From NCBI GenBank assembly GCA_947177425.1, contig CAMWUN010000001.1, forward strand, positions 62,001 through 126,000: a stretch of 64,000 bases of DNA. The letters are read 5' to 3'. This stretch comes from an uncultured bacterium. Lineage in GTDB: Bacteria > Bacillota > Clostridia > Lachnospirales > Lachnospiraceae. Below are positions 9,615 through 17,318 of this stretch, in pieces (position 1 is the stretch's first letter; each line of letters starts with the position of its first letter). The translations under genes were made by a program, and so were the position numbers. The notes below the pieces were generated by a model that was not told the DNA's origin, did not search any database, and saw nothing but the letters and a program-made list of their open reading frames with translations.

Positions 9615-10589
9615 TTAAAGATTTTCCTTATACCAGCCGATTGCCAGATTGATTCCCCTGGCAAAGTCATATTCAGGGTCATACCCCAGAAGTTTCCTCG
9701 CCTTGCTGATATCTGCATTGGAATCTTTGATATCCCCGGGTCTGTCTGGCCCGTAATTAGGTTCCACATCTTTTCCAAGCGCCTTGCAGAGGTCTTTGTA
9801 GACATCAATCAGGAATTCCCTTCCCCCTGCGCCAATATTAAACGCTTCTCCTGCCGCATCCGAAGATGCCAGACAGGCTTTCAGATTGGCCTCGATTACA
9901 TTGTCGATATAGGTAAAATCCCTGGACTGCTTCCCGTCTCCGTTTATGGTCGGCACTTCTCCGTCCATAAGCTGCTTTATAAATTTGGGAATAACCGCCG
10001 CATACATGCCGTTAGGATCCTGACGCCTGCCAAACACGTTGAAGTACCTCATCCCATAGGTGTCCAGCCCGTACAGAATCTTATAAAGCCTTCCATACTC
10101 CTCATCCACCTTTTTGGTAAGCGCATAGGGCGACAGGACTTTTCCCTCCTGCCCCTCCTTCTTGGGAAGCACCGGGTGATCCCCGTAGACCGAGGAACTG
10201 GAAGCATAGACAAACTTCTTTACCCCCTTCTTTCTGGAAGCCTCCATCATGTTCAAAGTTCCCCGGATGTTGATTTCCTCATATAAAAGAGGCATTTCAA
10301 TACTTCTGGGAACGCTGCCCCAGGCCGCCTGGTTCAGCACATAGTCCACGCCGTCCACAGCTTCCATACAGGCATCCAGATTTCTAATATCCTCTTTTAT
10401 AAAAGTAAATCTGGGATTTGACAGGAAAGGCTCAATATTTTCATACTTTCCGGTAGAAAGGTTGTCCAGGCATCTGACCGTATATCCCATCTCCAAAATT
10501 GCCTCACACAGATTGGAACCGATAAATCCTGCTCCCCCTGTCACCAGGAATACGGCATCCTTGTCAAATTTTAATTCTTTATATCCCAT
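9615..10589 (-). CDS. UDP-N-acetylglucosamine 4-epimerase (WbpP/TviC-like)
   Basis: About 324 residues from the ATG at 10589, which has AAGGAGA 7 nt upstream; a longer frame to 10667 lacks such a site. It is an extended SDR: GGAGFIG at 18-24 binds NAD, SSSVYGD carries the Ser/Thr, and Y155-x3-K159 is the catalytic pair. The segments GSVPRSI, RYFNVFGRRQDPNG and INGDGKQSRDF match the WbpP/TviC subgroup that epimerises UDP-GlcNAc or UDP-GlcNAcA at C4. It lies directly after the UDP-HexNAc dehydrogenase, the same pairing as TviB/TviC in Vi antigen synthesis, so UDP-GalNAcA is the expected product. Assignment to a precise substrate is by family. Confidence 0.88.
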   Translation of the reverse strand: MGYKELKFDKDAVFLVTGGAGFIGSNLCEAILEMGYTVRCLDNLSTGKYENIEPFLSNPRFTFIKEDIRNLDACMEAVDGVDYVLNQAAWGSVPRSIEMPLLYEEINIRGTLNMMEASRKKGVKKFVYASSSSVYGDHPVLPKKEGQEGKVLSPYALTKKVDEEYGRLYKILYGLDTYGMRYFNVFGRRQDPNGMYAAVIPKFIKQLMDGEVPTINGDGKQSRDFTYIDNVIEANLKACLASSDAAGEAFNIGAGGREFLIDVYKDLCKALGKDVEPNYGPDRPGDIKDSNADISKARKLLGYDPEYDFARGINLAIGWYKENL

Positions 10590-10728
10590 TTCTTTGTCTC
10601 CTTCTGTTGCGCGTCCTTTCCATACAATCGCTCCTGCAAATATGCTATTCATGGGCTGGCCAGACACTACTCAGCTTGCAGCCGGCCCCACTGCAGGCAG
10701 CGGGTACATTCTCTGCGCTTCTGCCGTC

Positions 10729-12048
10729 CTACAGCCGCCAGTAAATAAATTCTTCAGTCAGATATTCATTCCTGTCAAACAATCCTTTAATATCCATAAA
10801 CACTTTCTTCTTATGGGTTGAATGATAAAAACTGCTTATTTTTTCTTTGTCAAGAGCAAGGAACTGTGTATGGGCCACCGCCACAATAACAGCATCCATA
10901 TCCTTTACCCCGTCCATATCCTCAAAAGTGATGCCGTACAGCCGCTCCGCTTCCTGCGCGTCCGCCGCCGGGTCTACCACTATGGGTTTAATTCCGTATT
11001 CTCCTAATTCCCGGTAAATATCAATTACCTTGGTATTTCTGGTGTCAGGGCAGTTTTCTTTGAAGGTAAAACCAAGAATTGCCACCCTGGCTCCCTTTAC
11101 ATGGATATCCGCTTTAATCAGATTCTTTACCATGCTTTCCGCCACATATTTTCCCATATCGTCATTAATGCGGCGTCCTGCCAGAATAATCTGGGAGTGA
11201 TATCCCAATTCTTCCGCTTTATAGGTCAGATAATAAGGGTCAACGCCAATACAGTGTCCTCCTACCAGGCCGGGAGAAAATTTCAGGAAATTCCACTTGG
11301 TTCCTGCCGCCTCCAGCACCGATTTGGTGTCAATACCCATTTTATTAAAAATAATTGAAAGCTCATTCATAAATGCAATGTTGATATCTCTCTGGCTGTT
11401 TTCAATCACCTTCGCAGCCTCCGCCACTTTAATTGACTGTGCACGGTAAACCCCTGCCTCCACTACCAGTTCATAAACCTTTGCAATGGTATCCAGCGTC
11501 TCTTCATCCATACCGGAAACAATTTTCACAATAGTTTCCAGGCGGTGAACCTTATCGCCGGGATTGATACGTTCGGGGGAATAGCCAATTTTAAAATCCA
11601 CGCCGCACACAAGCCCCGATTCTTTTTCCAGAATCGGCACGCAGATATCCTCCGTAACGCCGGGATAAACTGTGGATTCAAATACCACCACCGATCCCTT
11701 AGTAAGATTCTGCCCGAGGATCCTGCTGGCTCCCTCCACCGGGGACAAATCCGGGGTATGGTCGTCATTTACCGGAGTGGGAACTGCAACGATGTGGAAT
11801 TTTGCCTCCCGGAGCTTCTGTGGGTCAGCCGTGAATTCCACCTCCGAATCCCTGATTACATCGTTCCCCACCTCATTGGTCGGGTCAATACCGCTTTTAT
11901 ACAGATTTATCTTCTGCTCATTTAAGTCAAAACCCACCACTTTAATTTTCCGGGCAAAAGCCACTGCTATGGGCATCCCTACATAGCCAAGTCCCACCAG
12001 GGATAATTTTTCTTCTCCACTTAAAAGCCCTTCATATAATTTCATCAT
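10729..12048 (-). CDS. UDP-N-acetylhexosamine 6-dehydrogenase (TviB/WbpO-like)
   Basis: 439 residues, typical length. The Rossmann motif GLGYVG is at 19-24, the central ESTVYPG and [10 protein letters not shown] motifs are present, and the catalytic cysteine lies at 266 in [12 protein letters not shown]. This active-site wording ([10 protein letters not shown]) belongs to the TviB/WbpO/WbpA class that oxidises UDP-GlcNAc or UDP-GalNAc to the uronic acid with two NAD, rather than to UDP-glucose dehydrogenases. With the adjacent 4-epimerase it would supply UDP-GalNAcA to the GT4 enzymes of this operon. Two adjacent ATG codons are possible starts; AAGGA lies 4 or 7 nt upstream. Confidence 0.9.
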   Translation of the reverse strand: MMKLYEGLLSGEEKLSLVGLGYVGMPIAVAFARKIKVVGFDLNEQKINLYKSGIDPTNEVGNDVIRDSEVEFTADPQKLREAKFHIVAVPTPVNDDHTPDLSPVEGASRILGQNLTKGSVVVFESTVYPGVTEDICVPILEKESGLVCGVDFKIGYSPERINPGDKVHRLETIVKIVSGMDEETLDTIAKVYELVVEAGVYRAQSIKVAEAAKVIENSQRDINIAFMNELSIIFNKMGIDTKSVLEAAGTKWNFLKFSPGLVGGHCIGVDPYYLTYKAEELGYHSQIILAGRRINDDMGKYVAESMVKNLIKADIHVKGARVAILGFTFKENCPDTRNTKVIDIYRELGEYGIKPIVVDPAADAQEAERLYGITFEDMDGVKDMDAVIVAVAHTQFLALDKEKISSFYHSTHKKKVFMDIKGLFDRNEYLTEEFIYWRL

Positions 12049-12084
12049 TCTATCCTTCCCTTATTAGCGCAGTATATTCCAGCC

Positions 12085-13170
12085 TTACATAACTGTTAGT
12101 TTTTGTATTTCCTCGTAATAAATCCGGGCAACCTTTTCCCGGTCAAATTCCCGTTCCATTTTTATCCTGGCCTGTTTTCCCATCCTGGCCCGTTCCTCCA
12201 CGGACAGTTCCAGAAATCTGGAAAGCGCCTGTATTAAATCCTCACTGCTTTCCGGCCTGCATCCAAAGCCTGTGATTCCTTCGTCAAAAATCTCCTTGCA
12301 GCCGCTGATATTGGTGGCAATCACGGGGCGTCCTGTGGCGGAAGCCTCCATCAACACATTACTCATACCCTCGTGATAGGTAGGAAGCACCAGCGCCGAT
12401 GCCCGCCGCATATACCCGTGCACATCGGGGTCAAAGCCAAGCTGTGTGATGCATCCCTCTTTTTCATATGCGTCCAGCTTGTCCTGATAATCCTCGTCAC
12501 AATATCCCAGCACCTCAAACAGCACCTTATCACCGTGCAGAGCCTTGGCCGCTTCAAGAAATTCCTCTATTCCCTTTTCCCGCATCATACGCCCCACAAA
12601 TAAGAAACGCACGGTATCCTCCCTGGGATAACTTTCAAACACATGACGCTGTAAATTGACGCCGGAACCCTGCACCAGCCTGCTGTCCCTGCCCTTAATA
12701 CCATATTTTGAAAAAATCTGCTGGTTTTCTTTATTCTGGAAAAAAACACAGGATGCCTTCTTAAGCCCCATACGGTACATACTCACAATCACTTTCAGAA
12801 AAATCCCCTGTTTCTGGAAAGTACTTCCTAAGCCTGTCACCGTGACAATATAGGGAATCCTCTTCATCCGACAGCAAAATCCGCCATATATATTAGGCTT
12901 GATGGTATAGGTGAGCACCAAATCCGGCTTTTCCCGCCGCATCAGCTTTGCATAATCCCGGATAAGCTTAAAATCCTCCAGAGGATTTACCCCCCGCCTG
13001 TTAATCGGCGTGTGCACCACCTTACAGCCTTCCCGGGCCAGTTCCTTATTCCGCACCTGGTCCGGCAGACTCACCACCACCTCATACTCCTTAAGAAGCT
13101 TTTTCAGCAGTTCATTACGGAAGTCATACAATCCCCCCGAAGAATTCGCTAAAATTAATATTTTTTTCAT
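12085..13170 (-). CDS. GT4-family glycosyltransferase (PglA/WbpX-like)
   Basis: About 361 residues. The N-terminus ILANSSGGLYDFRNELLKKL and the TYTIKPNIYGG and VTVTGLGS segments are typical of the PglA-type enzymes that add GalNAc-type sugars onto undecaprenyl-diphosphate-linked bacillosamine. The EGMSNVLMEASATGRPVI segment is the E-x7-E motif. The ATG at 13170 has GGAG 5 nt upstream and is favoured over the GTG two codons earlier. With the PglC-like initiator at 15528 it may add the second sugar of the repeat. It is separated from the upstream gene by a 327-bp stretch filled by a large palindrome. Confidence 0.86.
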   Translation of the reverse strand: MKKILILANSSGGLYDFRNELLKKLLKEYEVVVSLPDQVRNKELAREGCKVVHTPINRRGVNPLEDFKLIRDYAKLMRREKPDLVLTYTIKPNIYGGFCCRMKRIPYIVTVTGLGSTFQKQGIFLKVIVSMYRMGLKKASCVFFQNKENQQIFSKYGIKGRDSRLVQGSGVNLQRHVFESYPREDTVRFLFVGRMMREKGIEEFLEAAKALHGDKVLFEVLGYCDEDYQDKLDAYEKEGCITQLGFDPDVHGYMRRASALVLPTYHEGMSNVLMEASATGRPVIATNISGCKEIFDEGITGFGCRPESSEDLIQALSRFLELSVEERARMGKQARIKMEREFDREKVARIYYEEIQKLTVM

Positions 13171-13223
13171 CCTCACTCCACATTTCCAATGTCATTATGT
13201 TAAAAAGCTGCAGACCGCGGAAG

Positions 13224-13485
13224 GAGGGCGCGCTCCGGACAGCCGCCGGACAAAAGTCCATGCCGGGCCTTATGGAAGGCGGTTAGCAGGACTTAGTGTC
13301 CCCCATTTACCCAGCAATCAGCGGACACGATGTCCGATGAAAGCGCAACTTGGCCATGGATGGCCAAATGCGCCGGTTGCGTCCTCATCCCATAAATGAT
13401 GGCGGGGATGCTTAGTCCTCCTTACCGCCGGACATAGATCCGGCATGGACTTTTGTCCGCCCGGCTGTCCGGGGCGCGCCCTCCC
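13224..13485. repeat. 262-bp fold-back (inverted-repeat) element
   Basis: The 327-bp gap 13171-13497 contains no credible gene but a long imperfect palindrome. The outer arms, 13224-13266 and 13441-13485, are about 43-45 nt long and nearly perfect reverse complements (shared blocks GGAGGGCGCGC, CCGGACAGCCG and GGACAAAAGTCCATGCCGG). A second pair of arms follows inside (about 13278-13306 with 13400-13428). The centre holds two perfect hairpins: CGGACA/TGTCCG at 13323-13337 and GCGCA..TTGGCCA/TGGCCAA..TGCGC at 13344-13374. The outer flanks are ordinary sequence. It could be a MITE-like element or a structured non-coding RNA inside the operon transcript. Confidence 0.7.
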
Positions 13486-13497
13486 TACATGGAACTG

Positions 13498-14478
13498 TTA
13501 CAGGATTTCTTCTTCTGAAAAATCCATAATGGCTATTTCGTTGTATTTCATCATGCAGATTCCCTCTTTATATTCCCCAATAGTCACAGGATTTTCCCTG
13601 CCTGCCAGATTATTTATCACCTGCACAGGCATATTCACGCCACAGGCATAGGCATGGGGATAGCCGCCCCCAAACCGGGGATTAACCTCGGAAATATAAA
13701 AGACGCCGCCGATTTCAAATATATCAATATCTATCATACCACAAAAACCGCATTTTTCCACGAATTTTTGCAGCATTTCAAACAAGGCCGGGATTTTTAC
13801 GGATACCGATTTATCTGTCTCCCCGGCCCGCATCTTTATTTTCTTTTTCACAAAAATGGAGGTGCATTTTCCTGTCAGCATGTCCACATACACATCCGCA
13901 CCATATTCCTGTCCATCCATAAATTCCTGAATCATCAAATCGTCGTACAATTCAAACAACACATCAATCTCTTTGGAAGAGCAGACCTTATTAATATTAA
14001 TGCTGGCGCTTCCTTTTACAGGCTTGACAAAAACAGGATATCCGGCCCTTCCTTTTTTCACATCCTGATAGAACTCCTCTTTGTCCACATAGCACTTTCC
14101 GGTTGGAATCCCCATTCCGGTAAGCATCCTGAACATTTTATATTTGTCAAAACAGGTTTCCACCAAATCATAACCTGAAATAATGGGGGTTGTCCCTACA
14201 GCCAGAAACTTTTCCTTTTCCTTTGCCAGAAGACTCAGTTCCGGGTCTATCAGTGAAAATACGCCGTCAATTTTTTCCTTCACGCATATCTCCAGAATCC
14301 GGTCAAGATAGCCCGGCGCAGTAATTCTGGGAACAAGGTAAAAGGCATCCGCATCGTACACAGCAGGCGCTAAATTAGAACAGTCCGTGGCAACCACCCT
14401 GCCCCTTTCCCCGATATTTTCTTTAAAATACTGTACCACCTTATTCCTTGTTCCTGCACTAAGTATCAGAATATTCAT
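13498..14478 (-). CDS. ATP-grasp carboxylate-amine ligase-like protein
   Basis: 326 residues. An N-terminal Rossmann-like pre-ATP-grasp domain (ILILSAGTRNKVVQYF) leads into the ATP-grasp fold, with the nucleotide-binding lysine segment YPVFVKPVKGSAS and the metal-binding EVNPRFGGGYPHA near the C-terminus. The family activates a carboxylate as acyl-phosphate and joins it to an amine or thiol. It lies 60 bp from the desulfhydrase-like PLP gene and close to the Pgl-type aminotransferase, so a likely job is linking an amino acid or other acid to an amino sugar. The substrate is inferred from position only. AGAGGT precedes the ATG. Confidence 0.8.
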   Translation of the reverse strand: MNILILSAGTRNKVVQYFKENIGERGRVVATDCSNLAPAVYDADAFYLVPRITAPGYLDRILEICVKEKIDGVFSLIDPELSLLAKEKEKFLAVGTTPIISGYDLVETCFDKYKMFRMLTGMGIPTGKCYVDKEEFYQDVKKGRAGYPVFVKPVKGSASININKVCSSKEIDVLFELYDDLMIQEFMDGQEYGADVYVDMLTGKCTSIFVKKKIKMRAGETDKSVSVKIPALFEMLQKFVEKCGFCGMIDIDIFEIGGVFYISEVNPRFGGGYPHAYACGVNMPVQVINNLAGRENPVTIGEYKEGICMMKYNEIAIMDFSEEEIL

Positions 14479-14538
14479 GCTTTACCTCTTTTCTACGCTG
14501 TCCCTTACGCCTGCCGGAGTCTGTAACTGTATACAGAC

Positions 14539-15531
14539 TTAACCCTTTCCTTGCTTCTTCGCATCACCCGGCTGTAACTTCTGTCTGTCCATAAAATCAA
14601 AAAACAACGGAGTACCGCCTGTATGGATAAAAAGGATATTTTTATCCTTTATGTCATTTTCCTGCAGATAACGGCACATCCCCCAGAAAGCCTTTCCCAC
14701 ATAGGTGCTGTCCATGGGTATACCCTCCTGCATCATTACCTTCTTTATGGTTTTTGCCACATCTTCATTGTACTGCCCATAGCCCCCAAGCCGGAAAGTA
14801 TCCGTAAATATCAGATCCTCTTCCCTGTACAGTCTTTCAAAATCCCTGCCAAGATATTCCCCAATACTCTCCTTTACCACCTGGCGCCCTCTTGCTTCCT
14901 CTCTGGCAATACTGATTCCCACGATTTTACGCTTTTGATCCCCGAAAAGCAGTTTGCCGCATACAAGGCCGGCCTGTGTGGCTCCCGTACCGGAGGCGTG
15001 AAAAATATAGTCAAAGTAAATCTGATTTTCCTTTTCATATTCTGCAATTTCCCGGTACGCTTTCACATAGCTTTCCGTTCCCGGATTCCCATGACCGCCT
15101 CCCGTGATAAAATAAGGCGTTTTCCCTTCCGCAAAGTAAGCGGCTTTCCGTTTTTTAATTGTTCCGGCCACCTGTGTCACCGGACAGGTTTCAATCACTG
15201 CCCCAAACTGCTCCACCAATCTGGTATTATACAGGATTTCCCTGTTTTCCTCCGGCGATATGATATGGCAGGAAAGCCCCATTGCCGCCGCCATGTTTGC
15301 GGTAATGCGGCAGTGGTTCGAACTGTTGCTTCCATAAGTCATCACCACGTCTGCCTTGCTTTTTTTGATTTCCTTATAAAATTCCGCCGCCTTGCGCGCT
15401 TTGTTCCCTCCGAAACTAAAAGGTATCATATCGTCCCTTTTCATAAAAAAACGATTGTCCCCATAATTCCCCGACAAAGGCTCCACAGGCGTTTTGTCAA
15501 ATCCCTTTTCCAGCAATGCAATCTGTCTCAT
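14539..15531 (-). CDS. PLP enzyme of the D-cysteine desulfhydrase/ACC deaminase family
   Basis: 330 residues, fold-type II PLP enzyme. The cofactor lysine is K44 in FGGNKARK, followed by the GSNSSNHCR phosphate-binding region, and GGGHGNPG and TGGTPLFFD segments complete the pattern of the D-cysteine desulfhydrase/ACC deaminase group. Its start overlaps the stop of the next gene (15528) by 4 bp and it is followed by the ATP-grasp gene. A catabolic D-cysteine role would be odd here. Alternatives are that it supplies or epimerises an amino acid for the ATP-grasp ligase, or acts on an amino-sugar derivative. No direct evidence for either is seen. Confidence 0.8.
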   Translation of the reverse strand: MRQIALLEKGFDKTPVEPLSGNYGDNRFFMKRDDMIPFSFGGNKARKAAEFYKEIKKSKADVVMTYGSNSSNHCRITANMAAAMGLSCHIISPEENREILYNTRLVEQFGAVIETCPVTQVAGTIKKRKAAYFAEGKTPYFITGGGHGNPGTESYVKAYREIAEYEKENQIYFDYIFHASGTGATQAGLVCGKLLFGDQKRKIVGISIAREEARGRQVVKESIGEYLGRDFERLYREEDLIFTDTFRLGGYGQYNEDVAKTIKKVMMQEGIPMDSTYVGKAFWGMCRYLQENDIKDKNILFIHTGGTPLFFDFMDRQKLQPGDAKKQGKG

Positions 15532-16148
15532 TTCTCCTGCCCTTTTCTATAGACGTCAAAATCCGCCACTGTCTGGTCTGCTCCCGACAATGTCCCGGAC
15601 CGTTTCAGCACTTTTCCCACTGTCATGGCAATTATCTTTATATCCATGCCTAAAGTCAGATGGTTCACATACTCCAAGTCATAGGCAAATCTGTCCTCCC
15701 AGCCAAGAGCATTACGGCCGTTTACCTGGGCCAGCCCGGTAAGCCCCGGCCTCACGTCATGCCTGTGCCTTTCCTCTTCCGTATAATAAGGAAGATACCT
15801 TACCAGCAGCGGCCTTGGCCCTATGAGGCTCATATCCCCTCTTAAGATATTGAACAGTTCCGGCAATTCATCTAAGCTGGTAGCCCGAAGCAGTCTGCCA
15901 AAACGGGTAAGCCTGATTTCATCTGGCAGAAGTTCTCCGCTTCCATCCCTCTCATCAGTCATGGAGCGGAACTTGTACAGTTTAAATACCTTTTCATTTC
16001 TTCCCGGCCGCTCCTGGGTAAACAGCGCCGGACTCCCCAGCTTCACCCGGACCAGTACCCACAGAACCAGAAGCACCGGCGACAATATGATAATTCCGGC
16101 CAGTGACAGTAATATGTCTAACAGCCGTTTTATAAATTTACGGTACAT
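15528..16148 (-). CDS. Undecaprenyl-phosphate sugar-1-phosphate transferase (PglC-like)
   Basis: 206 residues, the length of the small monotopic phosphoglycosyl transferases. A single hydrophobic re-entrant segment at about 8-32 (LLDILLSLAGIIILSPVLLVL) is followed by KFRSMT, the catalytic Asp93-Glu94 in SLDELPELFN, the GDMSLIGPRPLL segment and RPGLTGLAQVNGRN. These enzymes move a sugar-1-phosphate from UDP to undecaprenyl phosphate and start lipid-linked glycan assembly. The aminotransferase and 4,6-dehydratase genes just upstream suggest that UDP-bacillosamine-like sugar is the donor. It is probably the initiating enzyme of the whole operon. Confidence 0.93.
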   Translation of the reverse strand: MYRKFIKRLLDILLSLAGIIILSPVLLVLWVLVRVKLGSPALFTQERPGRNEKVFKLYKFRSMTDERDGSGELLPDEIRLTRFGRLLRATSLDELPELFNILRGDMSLIGPRPLLVRYLPYYTEEERHRHDVRPGLTGLAQVNGRNALGWEDRFAYDLEYVNHLTLGMDIKIIAMTVGKVLKRSGTLSGADQTVADFDVYRKGQEK

Positions 16149-16154
16149 TTTTTC

Positions 16155-17306
16155 CTACCTTCCAAAGCATTTTCTGACAATACTGATAATCAGTTCCATA
16201 TCTTCCGCCGTATTCTTGATATCGCTGGGCAGGCAGAGCCCTCTGTCAAAAATCTGTGCTGAAACGCTTTCGCCCGCTTCTTCTTTCTTCCCCTCTCCCA
16301 AAACGGTAAAGAAATCATATTCTGCAAACACAGGCTGCAGATGCATGGGTTTCCAGATAGGACGGGACTCAATATTATGGGCCTCCAGGGCATCCATCAC
16401 CATATCCGGCGTGACAGGGCTGGAATCCGCTATCACCATACCCGTCAGCCAGCAGTTGGCATCTCCATCCGGGTTTAAGGGATTCAGGCTTATTTCCTTA
16501 ATATCCTCAAAAGCCTTTTTGTACTGTCCGTAAATTGCCTTTTTCAGCGCTTTATGTTCCTCCAGATGTAAAAGCTGTCCCCGTCCGATTCCGGCTGTGA
16601 TATTGCTCATCCTGTAATTAAACCCAATCTGGGAGTGCTGGTAATGCCTTGCCGGATCTCTGGCCTGTGTTGCCAAAAAGGTAGCCTTTCTGGTAATTTC
16701 TTCATCCTCCGATACCAGCATACCGCCCCCGGAGGTGGTGATAATCTTGTTTCCGTTAAAAGAATATATGCCGATTTTACCGAAGAGGCCCGTATGTTTC
16801 CCTTTATAAGTACTGCCAAGGGATTCCGCCGCGTCCTCGATCAGCGGAACTTTATGGGCATTGCAGATTTCCATAATTTCATCCAGTTTTGCAGGGGTTC
16901 CGTAAAGATGCACCACAATCACAGCCTTGGGATCAGGATATTTTTCAAAAGCCCGTTCAAGTGCCTGTGGATCCATGTTCCAGGTATCTTCCTCTGAATC
17001 AATAAACACAGGAACCGCCTTTTCATACACCACCGGGTTAGCGGTTGCGCTGAACGTCAGCGTGGGAACAAATACCGTATCCCCTTCCCCCACTCCCAGA
17101 ATCCGCAGGGCAAGATGTATCGCCGCCGTACCTGCGCTTAAGGCGGAGGCATGGGCTATTCCCACGTAGGAAGCCAGTTCCTTTTCAAAGGCATTTACAT
17201 TTGGTCCAAGAGGCGCCACCCAGTTGGTGTCAAAAGCTTCTTTTATGAATTCCTGTTCCTCTCCATGCATGGTAGGGGAAGATAAATAGATTTTTTTGTC
17301 CGCCAT
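16155..17306 (-). CDS. DegT/DnrJ aminotransferase (PglE-like, UDP-4-amino-sugar)
   Basis: About 383 residues from the ATG at 17306, which has AAGGAG 8 nt upstream; a GTG three codons earlier lies on the site. The PLP-binding lysine is K187 in SFNGNKIITTSGGG. ALSAGTAAIHLAL and EDAAESLGSTYKG are family motifs, and the N-terminus (YLSSPTMHGEEQEFI) matches the PglE group that converts UDP-4-keto-6-deoxy-GlcNAc to the 4-amino sugar. It lies between the 4,6-dehydratase and the PglC-like transferase (gaps 12 and 6 bp), so the three form an initiation cassette. A GNAT/LbH acetyltransferase equivalent to PglD is not adjacent. Confidence 0.9.
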   Translation of the reverse strand: MADKKIYLSSPTMHGEEQEFIKEAFDTNWVAPLGPNVNAFEKELASYVGIAHASALSAGTAAIHLALRILGVGEGDTVFVPTLTFSATANPVVYEKAVPVFIDSEEDTWNMDPQALERAFEKYPDPKAVIVVHLYGTPAKLDEIMEICNAHKVPLIEDAAESLGSTYKGKHTGLFGKIGIYSFNGNKIITTSGGGMLVSEDEEITRKATFLATQARDPARHYQHSQIGFNYRMSNITAGIGRGQLLHLEEHKALKKAIYGQYKKAFEDIKEISLNPLNPDGDANCWLTGMVIADSSPVTPDMVMDALEAHNIESRPIWKPMHLQPVFAEYDFFTVLGEGKKEEAGESVSAQIFDRGLCLPSDIKNTAEDMELIISIVRKCFGR

Positions 17307-17318
17307 TTTCTTCACTCC

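Noticed and set aside
9539-9808. An 89-codon minus-strand frame at the epimerase end, suggesting a frameshift
   Set aside because: The epimerase itself is full length with a normal C-terminus, so the frame is a shadow.
10590-10667. 26-residue N-terminal extension of the epimerase
   Set aside because: No ribosome site precedes it and the strong AAGGAGA site belongs to the ATG at 10589.
14623-15552. A 309-codon open frame on the plus strand
   Set aside because: It lies fully antisense to the well-conserved PLP enzyme gene, has no ribosome site and its peptide is rich in His, Phe and Arg as expected for an antisense shadow.
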